From Ralstonia sp. UBA689 (GTDB taxonomy: Bacteria > Pseudomonadota > Gammaproteobacteria > Burkholderiales > Burkholderiaceae): 64,000 nt of DNA. The position numbers and the translations under genes were made by a program. Of this stretch, positions 36,212 to 45,517 are shown one piece after another. The notes beneath the pieces are model-generated. The model was not told where the DNA came from, did no database searches, and saw only the letters and a list, made by a program, of their open reading frames with translations. Location: positions 186,001 through 250,000 of the forward strand of contig NZ_DBMV01000011.1 of NCBI RefSeq assembly GCF_002298975.1. The letters are read 5' to 3'. The first letter of the stretch is position 1, and each line of letters begins with the position of its first letter.

Positions 36212-37239
36212 ACGCCATTCCCGACCTCACCCAACCCGCCGGCTGGCTGCCGGTGGTCTTCATGGCCCTGATGGGCATTGCCGTGCTGGCCTACGTGGTC
36301 CTGGACGGCTATGACCTCGGCGTCGGCATCCTGCTGCGCCGCGCCGATGACGCCGAGAAAGACACGATGATCGCGTCCATCGGCCCGTTCTGGGATGCAA
36401 ACGAGACGTGGCTGGTGCTCGGCGTCGGCTTGCTGCTGGTGGCGTTTCCGGCCGCGCATGGCGAGATCCTGGGCGCGCTGTATTTTCCGGTGGCACTGAT
36501 GCTGTTCGGCCTGATTCTGCGTGGCGTGGCGTTCGACTTTCGCGTCAAGGCGCGCGCTCACCACAAACCGTGGTGGAACCGCGCGTTCTATGCGGGCTCG
36601 GTCATCGCCACGGCGGCGCAGGGCCTGATGCTGGGGCTGTACATCACAGGCTTCCAGTACGACACGGCCAACGTGGTGTTCGCCATCTGCACGGCGGGCG
36701 GACTCATCGCAGGCTATCTGCTGCTGGGCGCCACATGGCTCATCATGAAAACCGAAGGCGCGCTGCAGTTGCGCGCCGTGCAGTGGGCGCGCGGCAGTCT
36801 GTGGTTCACGGCGCTGGGCGTGGCAGCCGTGTCGCTGGCCACGCCGTGGGTCAGCACGCGCGTGTTCGACAAGTGGTTCGCGTTGCCCAACATCATCCTG
36901 CTGGCGCCCGTGCCGCTGGTGACGGTGGTGCTGTTCGGCCTGATCGACTGGGTACTGCGCCGCCTGCCGCAGCAGATTGCCAAGGGCGATGAACACCTGA
37001 TCTGGGCACCCTTTGTCGGCACCGGTGCGATCTTTCTGTTGGCCTTCAACGGCCTCGCGTACAGCTTGTTCCCGTATCTGGTGGTCGATCGGCTCGACAT
37101 CTGGCAAGCGGCCAGCGCGCCCGAGTCGCTCGAATTCATGCTGGTGGGCGTGGCCATCGTGCTGCCGACCATCGTGGCGTACACCATCTACTCGTACAAG
37201 GTATTCCACGGCAAGGCGACGGAGCTGCGGTACTACTGA
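36208..37239 (+). CDS. cydB: Cytochrome bd ubiquinol oxidase subunit II
   Basis: A 343-residue membrane protein (PF02322) with about 8-9 helices. Signatures are VLDGYDLGVGIL near the N-terminus and GPFWDANETWLVLGVG. It forms the heterodimeric oxidase with the cydA product. No CydX-like short frame follows within the next 60 bases. Its start overlaps the cydA stop by 4 bases, ensuring coupled synthesis. Confidence 0.95.
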   Translation: MNAIPDLTQPAGWLPVVFMALMGIAVLAYVVLDGYDLGVGILLRRADDAEKDTMIASIGPFWDANETWLVLGVGLLLVAFPAAHGEILGALYFPVALMLFGLILRGVAFDFRVKARAHHKPWWNRAFYAGSVIATAAQGLMLGLYITGFQYDTANVVFAICTAGGLIAGYLLLGATWLIMKTEGALQLRAVQWARGSLWFTALGVAAVSLATPWVSTRVFDKWFALPNIILLAPVPLVTVVLFGLIDWVLRRLPQQIAKGDEHLIWAPFVGTGAIFLLAFNGLAYSLFPYLVVDRLDIWQAASAPESLEFMLVGVAIVLPTIVAYTIYSYKVFHGKATELRYY

Positions 37240-37301
37240 GATTGACCCGCTAGCGGGCAGGCGTTTAGGCTCATTGGCTCACACATCTGCCCGCACTCGA
37301 C

Positions 37302-37607
37302 ATGATCACCTGCACGATCCGCTACATCGTCAACACAGCCAGACTCCAGGAATTCGAGACCTACGGAAAGATGTGGATTCCATTGGTCGAGAAGTTTGGC
37401 GGCAGGCACCACGGCTACTTCCTGCCGTCCGAAGGGGCCAACAACGTCGCGCTGGCGTTGTTCTCATTCCCGAGCCTGGCGGCCTATGAGGTTGATCGCG
37501 AGCGCTCGAAGAGCGACGCCGATTGCATCGCCGCCTTCCAGTATGCAGACGAGACCGGCTGCTTTGTCAGCTACGAACGCAGCTTCTTCCGCCCGGTCTT
37601 TGCCTGA
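37302..37607 (+). CDS. NIPSNAP family protein
   Basis: A 101-residue ferredoxin-like-fold protein (PF07978), with MITCTIRYIVNTARLQEFETYGKMWIPLVEKFGGRHHGYFLPSEG and a typical YERSFFRP ending. The family is found in many bacteria with no established reaction. It begins 62 bases after cydB and ends 8 bases before the SGNH hydrolase gene, so it may share a transcript with that gene. Confidence 0.9.
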   Translation: MITCTIRYIVNTARLQEFETYGKMWIPLVEKFGGRHHGYFLPSEGANNVALALFSFPSLAAYEVDRERSKSDADCIAAFQYADETGCFVSYERSFFRPVFA

Positions 37608-37615
37608 CCACGCGC

Positions 37616-38299
37616 ATGCAGCACGTCCTGCTCTATTCCGACTCGCTTTCGTGGGGCATCGTCCCCGGCTCGCGACAGCGCCTACCGTTTGACCAGCGCT
37701 GGGCGGGCGTGATGGAAGCCGCGCTGCGGGCGCGGGGATACGCCGTGCGCATCATCGAAGACTGCCTCAACGGACGCACCACAACGCTGGAGGATCCGGG
37801 CCGCTCCGGGCGCAGCGGCCTGCAGGGCCTGGCGCAACGCATCGAAACGCATTCGCCGCTCGCCCTCGTCATCCTGATGCTGGGCACCAATGATTTTCAG
37901 GCGATCTTTCAACACGATGCCCGCGATGCCGCGCAAGGGGTCGCGCAATTGGTGACAGCCATCCGCCAGGCACCCATCGAACCCGGCATGTCCATACCGC
38001 CTGTGTTGATCGTGGTGCCGCCGGTCATTCGCATGCCGGCCCGTGCGATGGCTCAGAAATTTGCGGGCGCTGCCGGCAAGGCTGCCGGCCTCACGCAGGC
38101 GTATCAGGAGGTGGCCGAAGCGTTGGGTTGCGCGTTGTTTGATGCGAATACCGCCACAGACGCCAGCCGTGTAGACGGCATCCATCTGGATGCGGACCAG
38201 CACGTTGCGCTGGGCAACGCCATGGCGCGCACAGTGAGGCCGTGGCTTCATCTGCAAGACGCCGACAACCACAAGCATCCCGCTCACGCCGCACCGTAA
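37616..38299 (+). CDS. SGNH/GDSL-family hydrolase
   Basis: A 227-residue esterase-type protein without a signal peptide. Block I is YSDSLSWG (catalytic S10 in an SDSL version of GDSL), block III is LGTNDF, and block V is DGIHLDADQH with the catalytic Asp and His. It resembles arylesterase/lipase-like SGNH enzymes. The substrate is not known. It lies 8 bases after the NIPSNAP gene. Confidence 0.88.
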   Translation: MQHVLLYSDSLSWGIVPGSRQRLPFDQRWAGVMEAALRARGYAVRIIEDCLNGRTTTLEDPGRSGRSGLQGLAQRIETHSPLALVILMLGTNDFQAIFQHDARDAAQGVAQLVTAIRQAPIEPGMSIPPVLIVVPPVIRMPARAMAQKFAGAAGKAAGLTQAYQEVAEALGCALFDANTATDASRVDGIHLDADQHVALGNAMARTVRPWLHLQDADNHKHPAHAAP

Positions 38300-38335
38300 C
38301 GACGGCGCGGCGAACGGCCCGATACCGCTGCGCCC

Positions 38336-39454
38336 CTAACCCTGGGACTTGCGCTGCGACAACACCCACAGCATCGCCCCAACGGCTTCCGCCTGTGAGC
38401 GCGTCGCCGTCTTCTCGAAGACGGCGCGCAACTGCGAGCGCACTGTCGACAGCGCAACACCGGCGCCAGCCGCGTATTCGTCGGGGGTTTTGCCTGCGAT
38501 CAACGCCTCGGCCACCGCGGCTTCCGCCGCCGACAAGCCGAATGCCTGGCGCAACTGGGTCGCTGTCACAGGGCTGGCTGCGCCGCGCCGACGTGCCGTG
38601 ACCATCAGTGCAGCATCACCAAAGGCCGCCTGCACGGCATTGGCCGGCAGCAGCGAGATGCCAAGAAAGATCTCGTGCGCGGCACCCAGCGCGGGGCGCA
38701 CCGCAAAGCTCTCGCCCTTGCGGGATTTCGCCACGCGCGCCAACGCGGCCTGCAAGCCGTCGTTGTCAGCGGCAAACGTGGCGCTCAGGCGACCATGCTC
38801 CAACCGCAGACACGTCGACGCACGCAACAAAGCCTCGGCCTGCGCGTTGGCGAACAGCACACGCTGGTCACGCCCCAGCGCAAACACGGCCAGGCCAAGC
38901 TGCTCCATCAGCTCCGTGCCGAAGGCGGCGTCGCGATGGAGTGCCCGCGTGTCCTGCCAGAGGTTGATCGTGCGCTGCAGGTGACCCGCCATGCCGGTCG
39001 CGTTGGCGCGATCCTCGTCCGAGTAAGGCGTGCGCCCATTGGCTCGCAACATACCCAGCAGGATGTCGCTGCTGCCCGGACGCGCAAGACGCACGCCCAT
39101 CAGGTAGCGGAAGCCCGACGGTATCTGGTAGTCCTGGTAAAACTCGCTGCGCTCGACATAGGCGTCGGACACATGGTCCTGACAGAAGGCGAATTCGCAC
39201 AGGCCCGCGCGCTCGACAAAACCGCGGCGTGGATCGAGCGCGCCGTAGTACGCGTCGTAGCGCGCAATCACATCGTCCCACCCCCTCCCGGGGGAGTAAG
39301 TCGAAAGATGCGGTGCGTTGCGAATGGGGTCCCAACTGAACATGTGGAACACGTTGGCACCCAGTGCCTCGGTGACGTCGTGGAACACCTCCAGAAAGCC
39401 GTCCCGCGTCACGGCGGCTTCGTACAGATCACCAATGAGCTGGTCGTTGAGCAC
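38336..39454 (-). CDS. LuxR-family transcriptional regulator
   Basis: A 372-residue regulator with a C-terminal LuxR helix-turn-helix (FGLSAAEAAVAEALIAGKTPDEYAAGAGVALSTVRSQLRAVFEKT). The N-terminal 300 residues look like a sensory domain with PAS-like portions. I place the start at a GTG (39454, VLNDQLIGD), because GGAGG lies exactly 8 bases upstream. It is divergent from the large lipoprotein gene and may control it. The ligand is unknown. Confidence 0.85.
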   Translation of the reverse strand: MLNDQLIGDLYEAAVTRDGFLEVFHDVTEALGANVFHMFSWDPIRNAPHLSTYSPGRGWDDVIARYDAYYGALDPRRGFVERAGLCEFAFCQDHVSDAYVERSEFYQDYQIPSGFRYLMGVRLARPGSSDILLGMLRANGRTPYSDEDRANATGMAGHLQRTINLWQDTRALHRDAAFGTELMEQLGLAVFALGRDQRVLFANAQAEALLRASTCLRLEHGRLSATFAADNDGLQAALARVAKSRKGESFAVRPALGAAHEIFLGISLLPANAVQAAFGDAALMVTARRRGAASPVTATQLRQAFGLSAAEAAVAEALIAGKTPDEYAAGAGVALSTVRSQLRAVFEKTATRSQAEAVGAMLWVLSQRKSQG

Positions 39455-39695
39455 ACTCCCCTCCTCCGAAGGATGGCTGTCTGGCCATGACGCCCGTCGC
39501 GCTCGCCTCGATGGTCGGCTCGGACATGTTGTGTGCGCCAAAATAGCACCCGATTTTTTTCCTGGGTATCGTCAATTCGTCGGGTTTTTCCCTCATATGG
39601 AGGATGCCCGCGGCAGGACTCCCTTCCAGAATCTCCGCACAACACTCGCGGCCGCACGCACGGTACGCCCACAACAACAACCAGCGGAGGACCTC

Positions 39696-41807
39696 ATGAA
39701 ACTCACCCCAATTGCACTTGCGTTGACCACGCTTGCCTTGTCGGCTTGCGGCGGCGGCGATTCCGGCAGCAGCAACGCATCGTCCGGCGGCGGTGGCGGC
39801 ACGCCCGCGGCGCAGACCGTCAGCGGCGTGGCGGCCACCGGCGCCGCCATGCAAGGCGCCACCGTCACGTTGATGGATGCCAATGGTCAAACGGCCAGTT
39901 GCCCGGCCAATGCCACAACGGGGGCCTTCCAATGTACGGTGACGGGCATGACCGCGCCGTTCGCACTGTCCGCCACCGGCAACGTGGCCGACTCGCAAGC
40001 CACGCTGATCGCGCTCTCAGCCACCGGCGGCACGCAGACGATCAACATCACACCCATTACCAACGCCATCGCCGCCACCATCGTGGGCGACAACCCCGGC
40101 AAGCTCCTGGGCAACACGGGCCTGCTGCAGAGCAAGGTGACCGCGCAGGCCGTCTCCAGCACGGTGGCAGCGTATTCCGCCGCGCTGGCCAACCTGCTGG
40201 CCTCCACGGGCAACACGGGGGTGGACCTGATCTCCGGCCCGCTGACGGCCGGTGCGCCGGGGCTCGATCGCTTGCTCGATCAGGTGAAGGTCAATGTGCT
40301 GCCGGACGGCAGCGTACAAATCAGTTCGGTGGCGGGCGCATCGAGCGACACGCCGATGCAGTTGCAGCTCTCCCCCGGCGTCGCACCGCAGGCCAGCGAT
40401 GCATCCAACCTGCCGAGCACGGCGACCATCGGTGGTACCACCGTTTCCAACGTGCCAACGGCCACCGACCTGGCCGCGCTGCAGACCGCGCTCAACCAGT
40501 GCTTTGCCGGATCGACGGGTGCTGCGCGCATCGGCGGCAGTGTGCCTGCCTGCGCCCAGATTTTCGTGGATGACGTGGCCGCCGGTGCGCGAATCGGCGG
40601 CGTGCCGGCGAGCTACCTGAACAACGGGTTGAACGCCAACCAGGAGTTCGCCACAACGTCGGGCGGCACACCCGGCATGTTCGCTGACGATGCGATGAAC
40701 AACGCCAGCTTCAGCCTGCCGGAGATCATCCGCGTGATGTCGAGCACCGGTGACACGCTGTGGATCAAGCTGGCCTGGACCCGCACCGACGGCATCCGCG
40801 ACGGCATGCAGCAGCATGTGCGCATTGCGGTGCAGGCCGCCTCGCGTGCCAGCGGAGACAACGGCTGGCGCGTGGTCGGCAACCGGCGTGACGTGCTCAC
40901 GAAGGTCAACGCCAACTCGCAGAAGTGGGACTGGCTGAACGCGGCCAAGCCAACCACCGGCACCAATGCGTTTGTCGATTCGATCAACATGCAGGTGGGT
41001 ACCGTCGATGCCGGCGGCACGCCGGTCGACTATGCGATCGTCCGTGGCCCCGGCCTGCGCAATGGGGTGTTTCTGCAACCCTCTTCCGGCGTGTGCGACA
41101 CGCTGAATATCCGCGCTCAGATCGCCTCGGGACAGACGGTGGCGCAGCTCGCCGCGCTGAGCAAACTGGGTTCCTGCCGCAACAACTTCCGTCTGGCCGG
41201 TGTGGCGCAGGACCCGGCCAACCAGAGCGCCTTCACTTGGCCCAACAACAGCGCGTGGGCCCAGCCGCAACTGACCGCGTCGGAGCTGGCGACCATCACG
41301 CCGTTCAGCGCCTACACGATCGACATCTACCAGAATGGCCAGCCGACAGCGACGCCAGCGGTGCCATCGACGCTCACCAAGACCTACACCGTGAGACTGC
41401 GCACGCCGTCGCCATCGCCAGACGCGCTGCGCCAGTACACGTGGCAGGACGTGTCGCAAGCCACGCGCGACATCCTCACGCCGGGCACGGCATCCACCTT
41501 CGCGGGCGGCGCCACCCTGCCGGTCACCTGGACGACGAAGGCCGGTGTGCCTTTCGTCAAGAAGGCCAACGTGCAGATTCGCGCCACGGCGTCGGGCCAG
41601 AGCCAGGCCGTCTTCGTCAACGGCACGGCACGCGCCACGCCTGCAACTCCCGGCACCACGCTCACCGTCAACGTACCGGGTGATCAGAGCACGGCCTTCC
41701 CGGCGGTGACGGGCTGGACGGGCAGTTCGGACTTCTCCTTCACCAACCTGTCGTGGTCTGATCCGTTTGACCTGAACTTCACCAACTCGGTCGAGTACGA
41801 CCGCTAA
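39696..41807 (+). CDS. Large secreted lipoprotein of unknown function
   Basis: A 703-residue protein with a lipoprotein signal (LALSACGGGDSGSS) and a serine/glycine-rich linker. Residues about 40-110 look like a carboxypeptidase-regulatory-type beta sandwich (VSGVAATGAAMQGATVTLMDANGQTAS). The rest is beta-rich, with only a few scattered cysteines, and I recognise no enzyme motif. GCGGAGGACCTC precedes ATG 39696. It is likely on the cell surface or periplasmic. The divergent LuxR gene is its probable regulator. Confidence 0.8.
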   Translation: MKLTPIALALTTLALSACGGGDSGSSNASSGGGGGTPAAQTVSGVAATGAAMQGATVTLMDANGQTASCPANATTGAFQCTVTGMTAPFALSATGNVADSQATLIALSATGGTQTINITPITNAIAATIVGDNPGKLLGNTGLLQSKVTAQAVSSTVAAYSAALANLLASTGNTGVDLISGPLTAGAPGLDRLLDQVKVNVLPDGSVQISSVAGASSDTPMQLQLSPGVAPQASDASNLPSTATIGGTTVSNVPTATDLAALQTALNQCFAGSTGAARIGGSVPACAQIFVDDVAAGARIGGVPASYLNNGLNANQEFATTSGGTPGMFADDAMNNASFSLPEIIRVMSSTGDTLWIKLAWTRTDGIRDGMQQHVRIAVQAASRASGDNGWRVVGNRRDVLTKVNANSQKWDWLNAAKPTTGTNAFVDSINMQVGTVDAGGTPVDYAIVRGPGLRNGVFLQPSSGVCDTLNIRAQIASGQTVAQLAALSKLGSCRNNFRLAGVAQDPANQSAFTWPNNSAWAQPQLTASELATITPFSAYTIDIYQNGQPTATPAVPSTLTKTYTVRLRTPSPSPDALRQYTWQDVSQATRDILTPGTASTFAGGATLPVTWTTKAGVPFVKKANVQIRATASGQSQAVFVNGTARATPATPGTTLTVNVPGDQSTAFPAVTGWTGSSDFSFTNLSWSDPFDLNFTNSVEYDR

Positions 41808-41864
41808 GCGGACTCGGTGCTGGGCCAGCGCGCCCGGCACCGTTTTCGTCCTCCTGGTAGAGAG

Positions 41865-42997
41865 TCAACCTACCGTCGCCTCGAACACGCGCCGGTAGTT
41901 GCCACCCAGAATCTGCCCGACCTCGGCCGAAGTAAAGCCCGCCTTCAGCAAGGCCGCAGCCAACTCCGGCAGTTGCGCATAGCTCGTGAATACCGGCGGC
42001 CTGATGAAGCCGAGCATGTCGGTCCCCAAGCCCACGTGCGCGACGCCCACGACGTCGGCCATCCGCTTGATGCCGACAGCCATGGCGTCGAGGCTCGGGA
42101 AATCGCCCGTGTTGGGCCACACGCCGATCACGCCGCCCGTCTCGGCCACCGCGCGCGCATGGTCCGCAGAGATCAACCGGCTGCGCGCCCCCGGCCGCCC
42201 CGAAAGCGCCGTATGCGACAGCACCAGCGGCTTGGTGGTCGTGGCCGCCGCGCGCTTGACGAGGTCATACGTGCCGTGCGCCACGTCCACCACGATGCCC
42301 AGCGCATTGCAGCGGCGCACAACATCCGCGCCGAAGTCCGTCAGGCCGCCATGCACGGGCGGTTCGGTCTGGATGTCGCCAAGTTCGTTCACCCGGTAGG
42401 GCGTAAGCTGAAAATACCGCAGACGGTGCTGCGTGTAGGCCTCATCCGGCCTTCCAGAAAATCCGCGCCCTCCGACGCAATGATGACGCTCGGCCCCCGC
42501 GTGCCCTGTGCAGCCAGCGACGCGGCGTCCGTCACCACGTGCAGTCGCTCCTTCTCGATCAGCCGCTGGGCGCGCGCGAATTCGGTCATACCAAGCTGGT
42601 ACAGCTCACCCGGCTCGGGCGTGCGGAAGGCCTCGAAGCGCTTGCCGCTGGCAGCGACATGCACCGCCAGCGTATCGGTGACGATGGCCAGGCAGACAAC
42701 GTGCATGCCACCGGTGCGCATCGGCTCGGCCACGGGCAGGAACGGGCGGTTGGCGCCCAGCTTCGGATCGCGCGAGACGGTCACGCGACCAGCGTGGCTG
42801 TGGATGTCGATGGTGAGTGTGCCGGGCGGCGGCGTCCAGGCCGCCTCCTCGGTGCGGGCGCTCGCCTGCCCTTCTGTGTAGTTGGCGAAGCGGCCAGGCC
42901 GCGCAGGCCGCCAGCCCCATGTGTCTCGATGAGGGTCCAGTCGATCGGCCTGTGCGCTCCGCGTGGTTGGGCTGCGGTATTGTGCGCTCGGCACCAC
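41865..42997 (-). pseudogene. Frameshifted membrane dipeptidase (peptidase M19-like)
   Basis: Two overlapping minus-strand frames together make one renal-dipeptidase-like protein. The N-terminal frame (42997 to 42389) carries LTIDIHSHAG and ends soon after IIASEGADFLEG. The C-terminal frame continues as DEAYTQHRLRYFQLTPYR and VNELGDIQTEP to the stop at 41865, with VLSHTALSG and GLGTDMLGF. One base appears to be missing near 42447, so the reading frame is broken. It is a genuine pseudogene or a sequencing error. The GTG start at 42997 is uncertain. Confidence 0.8.
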
Positions 42998-43076
42998 GGC
43001 ACTTCCAGCGCATTCGCGTTACCCTTACGCCCTTCGCCGCGGTATCTGTCTGACTTTTTCTTACGCCCCACGCTTC

Positions 43077-43508
43077 ATGCCCACCCTGCAACACGTCGAC
43101 CTGCGCACCGACCCCGCAGCCCGCCCCTTCGTCAAGGACGAGACCGTCCACGTCGACTTTGCCACCCAGGCCGGCGAGCTCATGAGCCTGGAAGGCCCCA
43201 ACCGCTACGCCCCCGGCGATGCGCTCATCACCGGTTCCACGGGCGACCGCTGGGTGGTCTCACGCGTGCGTTTCGATGCGAAGTACGTCCCTGCCGATGC
43301 ATCGCACACGCATGGCGAATCCGGTGCATACCGCAACCGCCCGAGCGAGGTGCTCGCCAAGCAGATGAGCGCGCCGTTCTCGATGGCGCGCTCCGAAGCC
43401 GGCGATGTGCTGCACGGCCAGGCCGGCGACTGGATACTGCAATACGCCCCCGGCGACTACGGCGTCGTGCAGGCACAGCGCTTCGCCAAGGTGTATCGCC
43501 CCGCGTAG
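43077..43508 (+). CDS. PGDYG-family protein
   Basis: A 143-residue soluble protein with the namesake motif APGDYGVV near the C-terminus (PF14083). Other stretches are DETVHVDFATQAGELMSLEG and an internal APGDALITG that echoes the motif, so the protein may contain two related halves. The function of the family is not established. The ATG at 43077 has no clear ribosome site. It ends 6 bases before the stop of a convergent gene. Confidence 0.85.
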   Translation: MPTLQHVDLRTDPAARPFVKDETVHVDFATQAGELMSLEGPNRYAPGDALITGSTGDRWVVSRVRFDAKYVPADASHTHGESGAYRNRPSEVLAKQMSAPFSMARSEAGDVLHGQAGDWILQYAPGDYGVVQAQRFAKVYRPA

Positions 43509-43514
43509 CGGGTG

Positions 43515-44432
43515 TCATTGCGCCGTCTGCTGGCGCTCGACTTCGTGGTGCTTCATCTGCAGGTAGTCCTGCCGCTCCACCTCGTGCAACTGGCGCGGGT
43601 AATGCTCCGTGGCGTTGAACCACGTAACAAGGCGCAATTCCAGCCGCTTGTCCGGCGGCACGGCGAGCGCCTTCAGATAGGCATCGATGGCCAAGTAGTA
43701 GCGCATCGTGTTGCGTTCAAGCAGACCGCGCACGCCACCCACGTATTGCGGCTGCGCCCCCGATGAATCGGCCGACTCGGTAAAGCCCACCTTGTTGCTG
43801 CCCACGGTGGCCAGGTACGTGCGCATCGCCAGCCGGCCGGCGGTGCCATAGCCGTAGGCATAGGTGAGGTGCAGAAAGGTCCGGTTGCCACCGGCCGGGG
43901 ATGGGATGGCCTCCAGCACGATGCGGTAGTCCCGGGTGCTGAACGGGCCGGAATCGGCATTCAGTTCTACGCGGAAGTACTCCGCGCTGCTGACGACCGG
44001 GCGGTAACTGAACTCAAGCCGGTAGCTGCTGGACAAGGACTGCTCCACCTTGCGCCCGAGGTTCACGTCGAGCACGCTGCCGCTGGTCCCCGCCACCGCG
44101 TGGCAGTACTTGATGTTCAGATGCAGGATCAGCACGTCGCACCAATGGGCTGGCCCCTGCGCCGGATCGTTCAACGCGCCGCTGACAGTGACAAACGGGT
44201 AATCGATCACGCTGTAGATATCGCCCTTGAGCATGTCGGGCGTCTCGGTGGATTCGAGCACCAGCGGTTGGTGGAATGGGCTGTCGGCTAATCGCTGCGC
44301 CAGACTTTGGTACTTGTCGCGTAACGCTTGCGCACTCTCTGCCGCGCACATCAGCGGGCTCAGGCAGAAGCAAAGCAGCGCCAGCGCGATGCAGCGCCGC
44401 CTGACAGCGGTTGAAAGGTGGGCCATGTGCAT
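43515..44432 (-). CDS. Exported hypothetical protein, 305 residues
   Basis: It begins MHMAHLSTAVRRRCIALALLCFCLSPLMCAAES, a clear signal peptide. The mature part is beta-rich (PFVTVSGALNDPAQ, YRLEFSYRPVVSSAEYFRVELN, TFLHLTYAYGYGTAGR), with two cysteines (WCD and KYCHAV) that could form a disulfide. I do not recognise a family with certainty. It is likely periplasmic. ATG 44432 is chosen for GAGAA upstream; ATG 44426 is an alternative. Confidence 0.75.
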   Translation of the reverse strand: MHMAHLSTAVRRRCIALALLCFCLSPLMCAAESAQALRDKYQSLAQRLADSPFHQPLVLESTETPDMLKGDIYSVIDYPFVTVSGALNDPAQGPAHWCDVLILHLNIKYCHAVAGTSGSVLDVNLGRKVEQSLSSSYRLEFSYRPVVSSAEYFRVELNADSGPFSTRDYRIVLEAIPSPAGGNRTFLHLTYAYGYGTAGRLAMRTYLATVGSNKVGFTESADSSGAQPQYVGGVRGLLERNTMRYYLAIDAYLKALAVPPDKRLELRLVTWFNATEHYPRQLHEVERQDYLQMKHHEVERQQTAQ

Positions 44433-44619
44433 GACGTTCTCGCGAGGTGTTTTTCGCATTCTAGGAGGCCCGGATGTCATCAGCCCCGCGACAGACCCTG
44501 CAACAGACAATCCCGGCATGGCGGACACGTCATGCGGCGTTCTGTCATCGCGGCGGGGTGCTAGACCACCGGGCCCGCCGGTAAAATGAAGGCATCTCCC
44601 TCGCGCCCCTTCCGGCTCC

Positions 44620-45516
44620 ATGCCCTCCCCGCTCGCAGCACTTCGCGAACGCATCGCCAACCAGGTCCGCGGCCTCACGCGGGCCACCGGCGGACTGTCC
44701 CTCGACATCGCTTCGCCACCGGGTGACCCCGGCCTGTTCGGCCCCGATGCGGTCTGCTGGCAAGTGCATGCCGATTTCCCGTCGATGATGGCGGGCGGTA
44801 TCAGCGCGCTACTGCTGCAGGCGCTGCACCCGCGCGCGCTGGCCGGCGTGTGGGATCACTCCAACTTTCGTGAAGACCTGCAGGGGCGTCTGGGCCGCAC
44901 CGCGCAGTTCGTGGCCGGCACGACCTATGGCAGTCGACGCGACGCGCTGGCGCTGATCGAGCACGTCAAGATCATCCACGGCCGCATCCACGGCATTGCC
45001 CCCGACGGACGGCCGTATTCGGCCAACGATCCGGACCTGCTCACCTGGGTGCATGTGGCGGAGATGTCGAGCTTCCTGGCCGGCTACCTGCGCTATGTCG
45101 ATGGCAGCCTCGCCGGCGCCAAGCAGGACCGTTACTTTGAAGAAACCGCCTTGGTTGCCGAACTGCTTGGCGCGCGTGATGTACCGAAGTCGCGCGCGGC
45201 GGTCCAGGCCTACCTGAATGCCATGCGTGCCGATCTGGTGGCCAGCGATCGTGCGCGCGCGGTGGTGGAAGTCTTGATGACGTGGAAGGCGCCACGCCCT
45301 GGGCTGCAGCCGGCGGTACGCATCTTTCTCGATGCCGGCATCCAGTTGCTGCCGCCGTGGGCCATGCAGATGCTTGAACTGAAACGGCCAGCGCTGCAGG
45401 CTGCCTTCGCATCGGCCGCCATGCGCACCATTGCGCCCACGTTGCGTTGGGCACTGTACGAAGGCAGCGTTGCGCGCCGCGCCCGCCGCCGTGCGCTGGC
45501 GCCGAGCGCGAGCTAG
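44620..45516 (+). CDS. MpaB-like oxygenase (DUF2236)
   Basis: A 298-residue member of the DUF2236/MpaB' family (PF09995). Typical stretches are LLLQALHPRALAGV, HSNFREDLQGRLGRTAQFV and DPDLLTWVHVAEM. Family members include latex-clearing proteins and fungal MpaB, and use heme; histidines in ALHP, HVKIIHG and WVH are candidates. There is no signal peptide. It ends one base before the stop of the convergent DHA2 exporter gene. Confidence 0.87.
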   Translation: MPSPLAALRERIANQVRGLTRATGGLSLDIASPPGDPGLFGPDAVCWQVHADFPSMMAGGISALLLQALHPRALAGVWDHSNFREDLQGRLGRTAQFVAGTTYGSRRDALALIEHVKIIHGRIHGIAPDGRPYSANDPDLLTWVHVAEMSSFLAGYLRYVDGSLAGAKQDRYFEETALVAELLGARDVPKSRAAVQAYLNAMRADLVASDRARAVVEVLMTWKAPRPGLQPAVRIFLDAGIQLLPPWAMQMLELKRPALQAAFASAAMRTIAPTLRWALYEGSVARRARRRALAPSAS

Positions 45517-45517
45517 C

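Noticed and set aside
40017..41840. Long minus-strand frame opposite the large lipoprotein gene
   Set aside because: The plus-strand protein has a signal peptide, lipobox and ribosome site; the antisense frame has none and is low in complexity.
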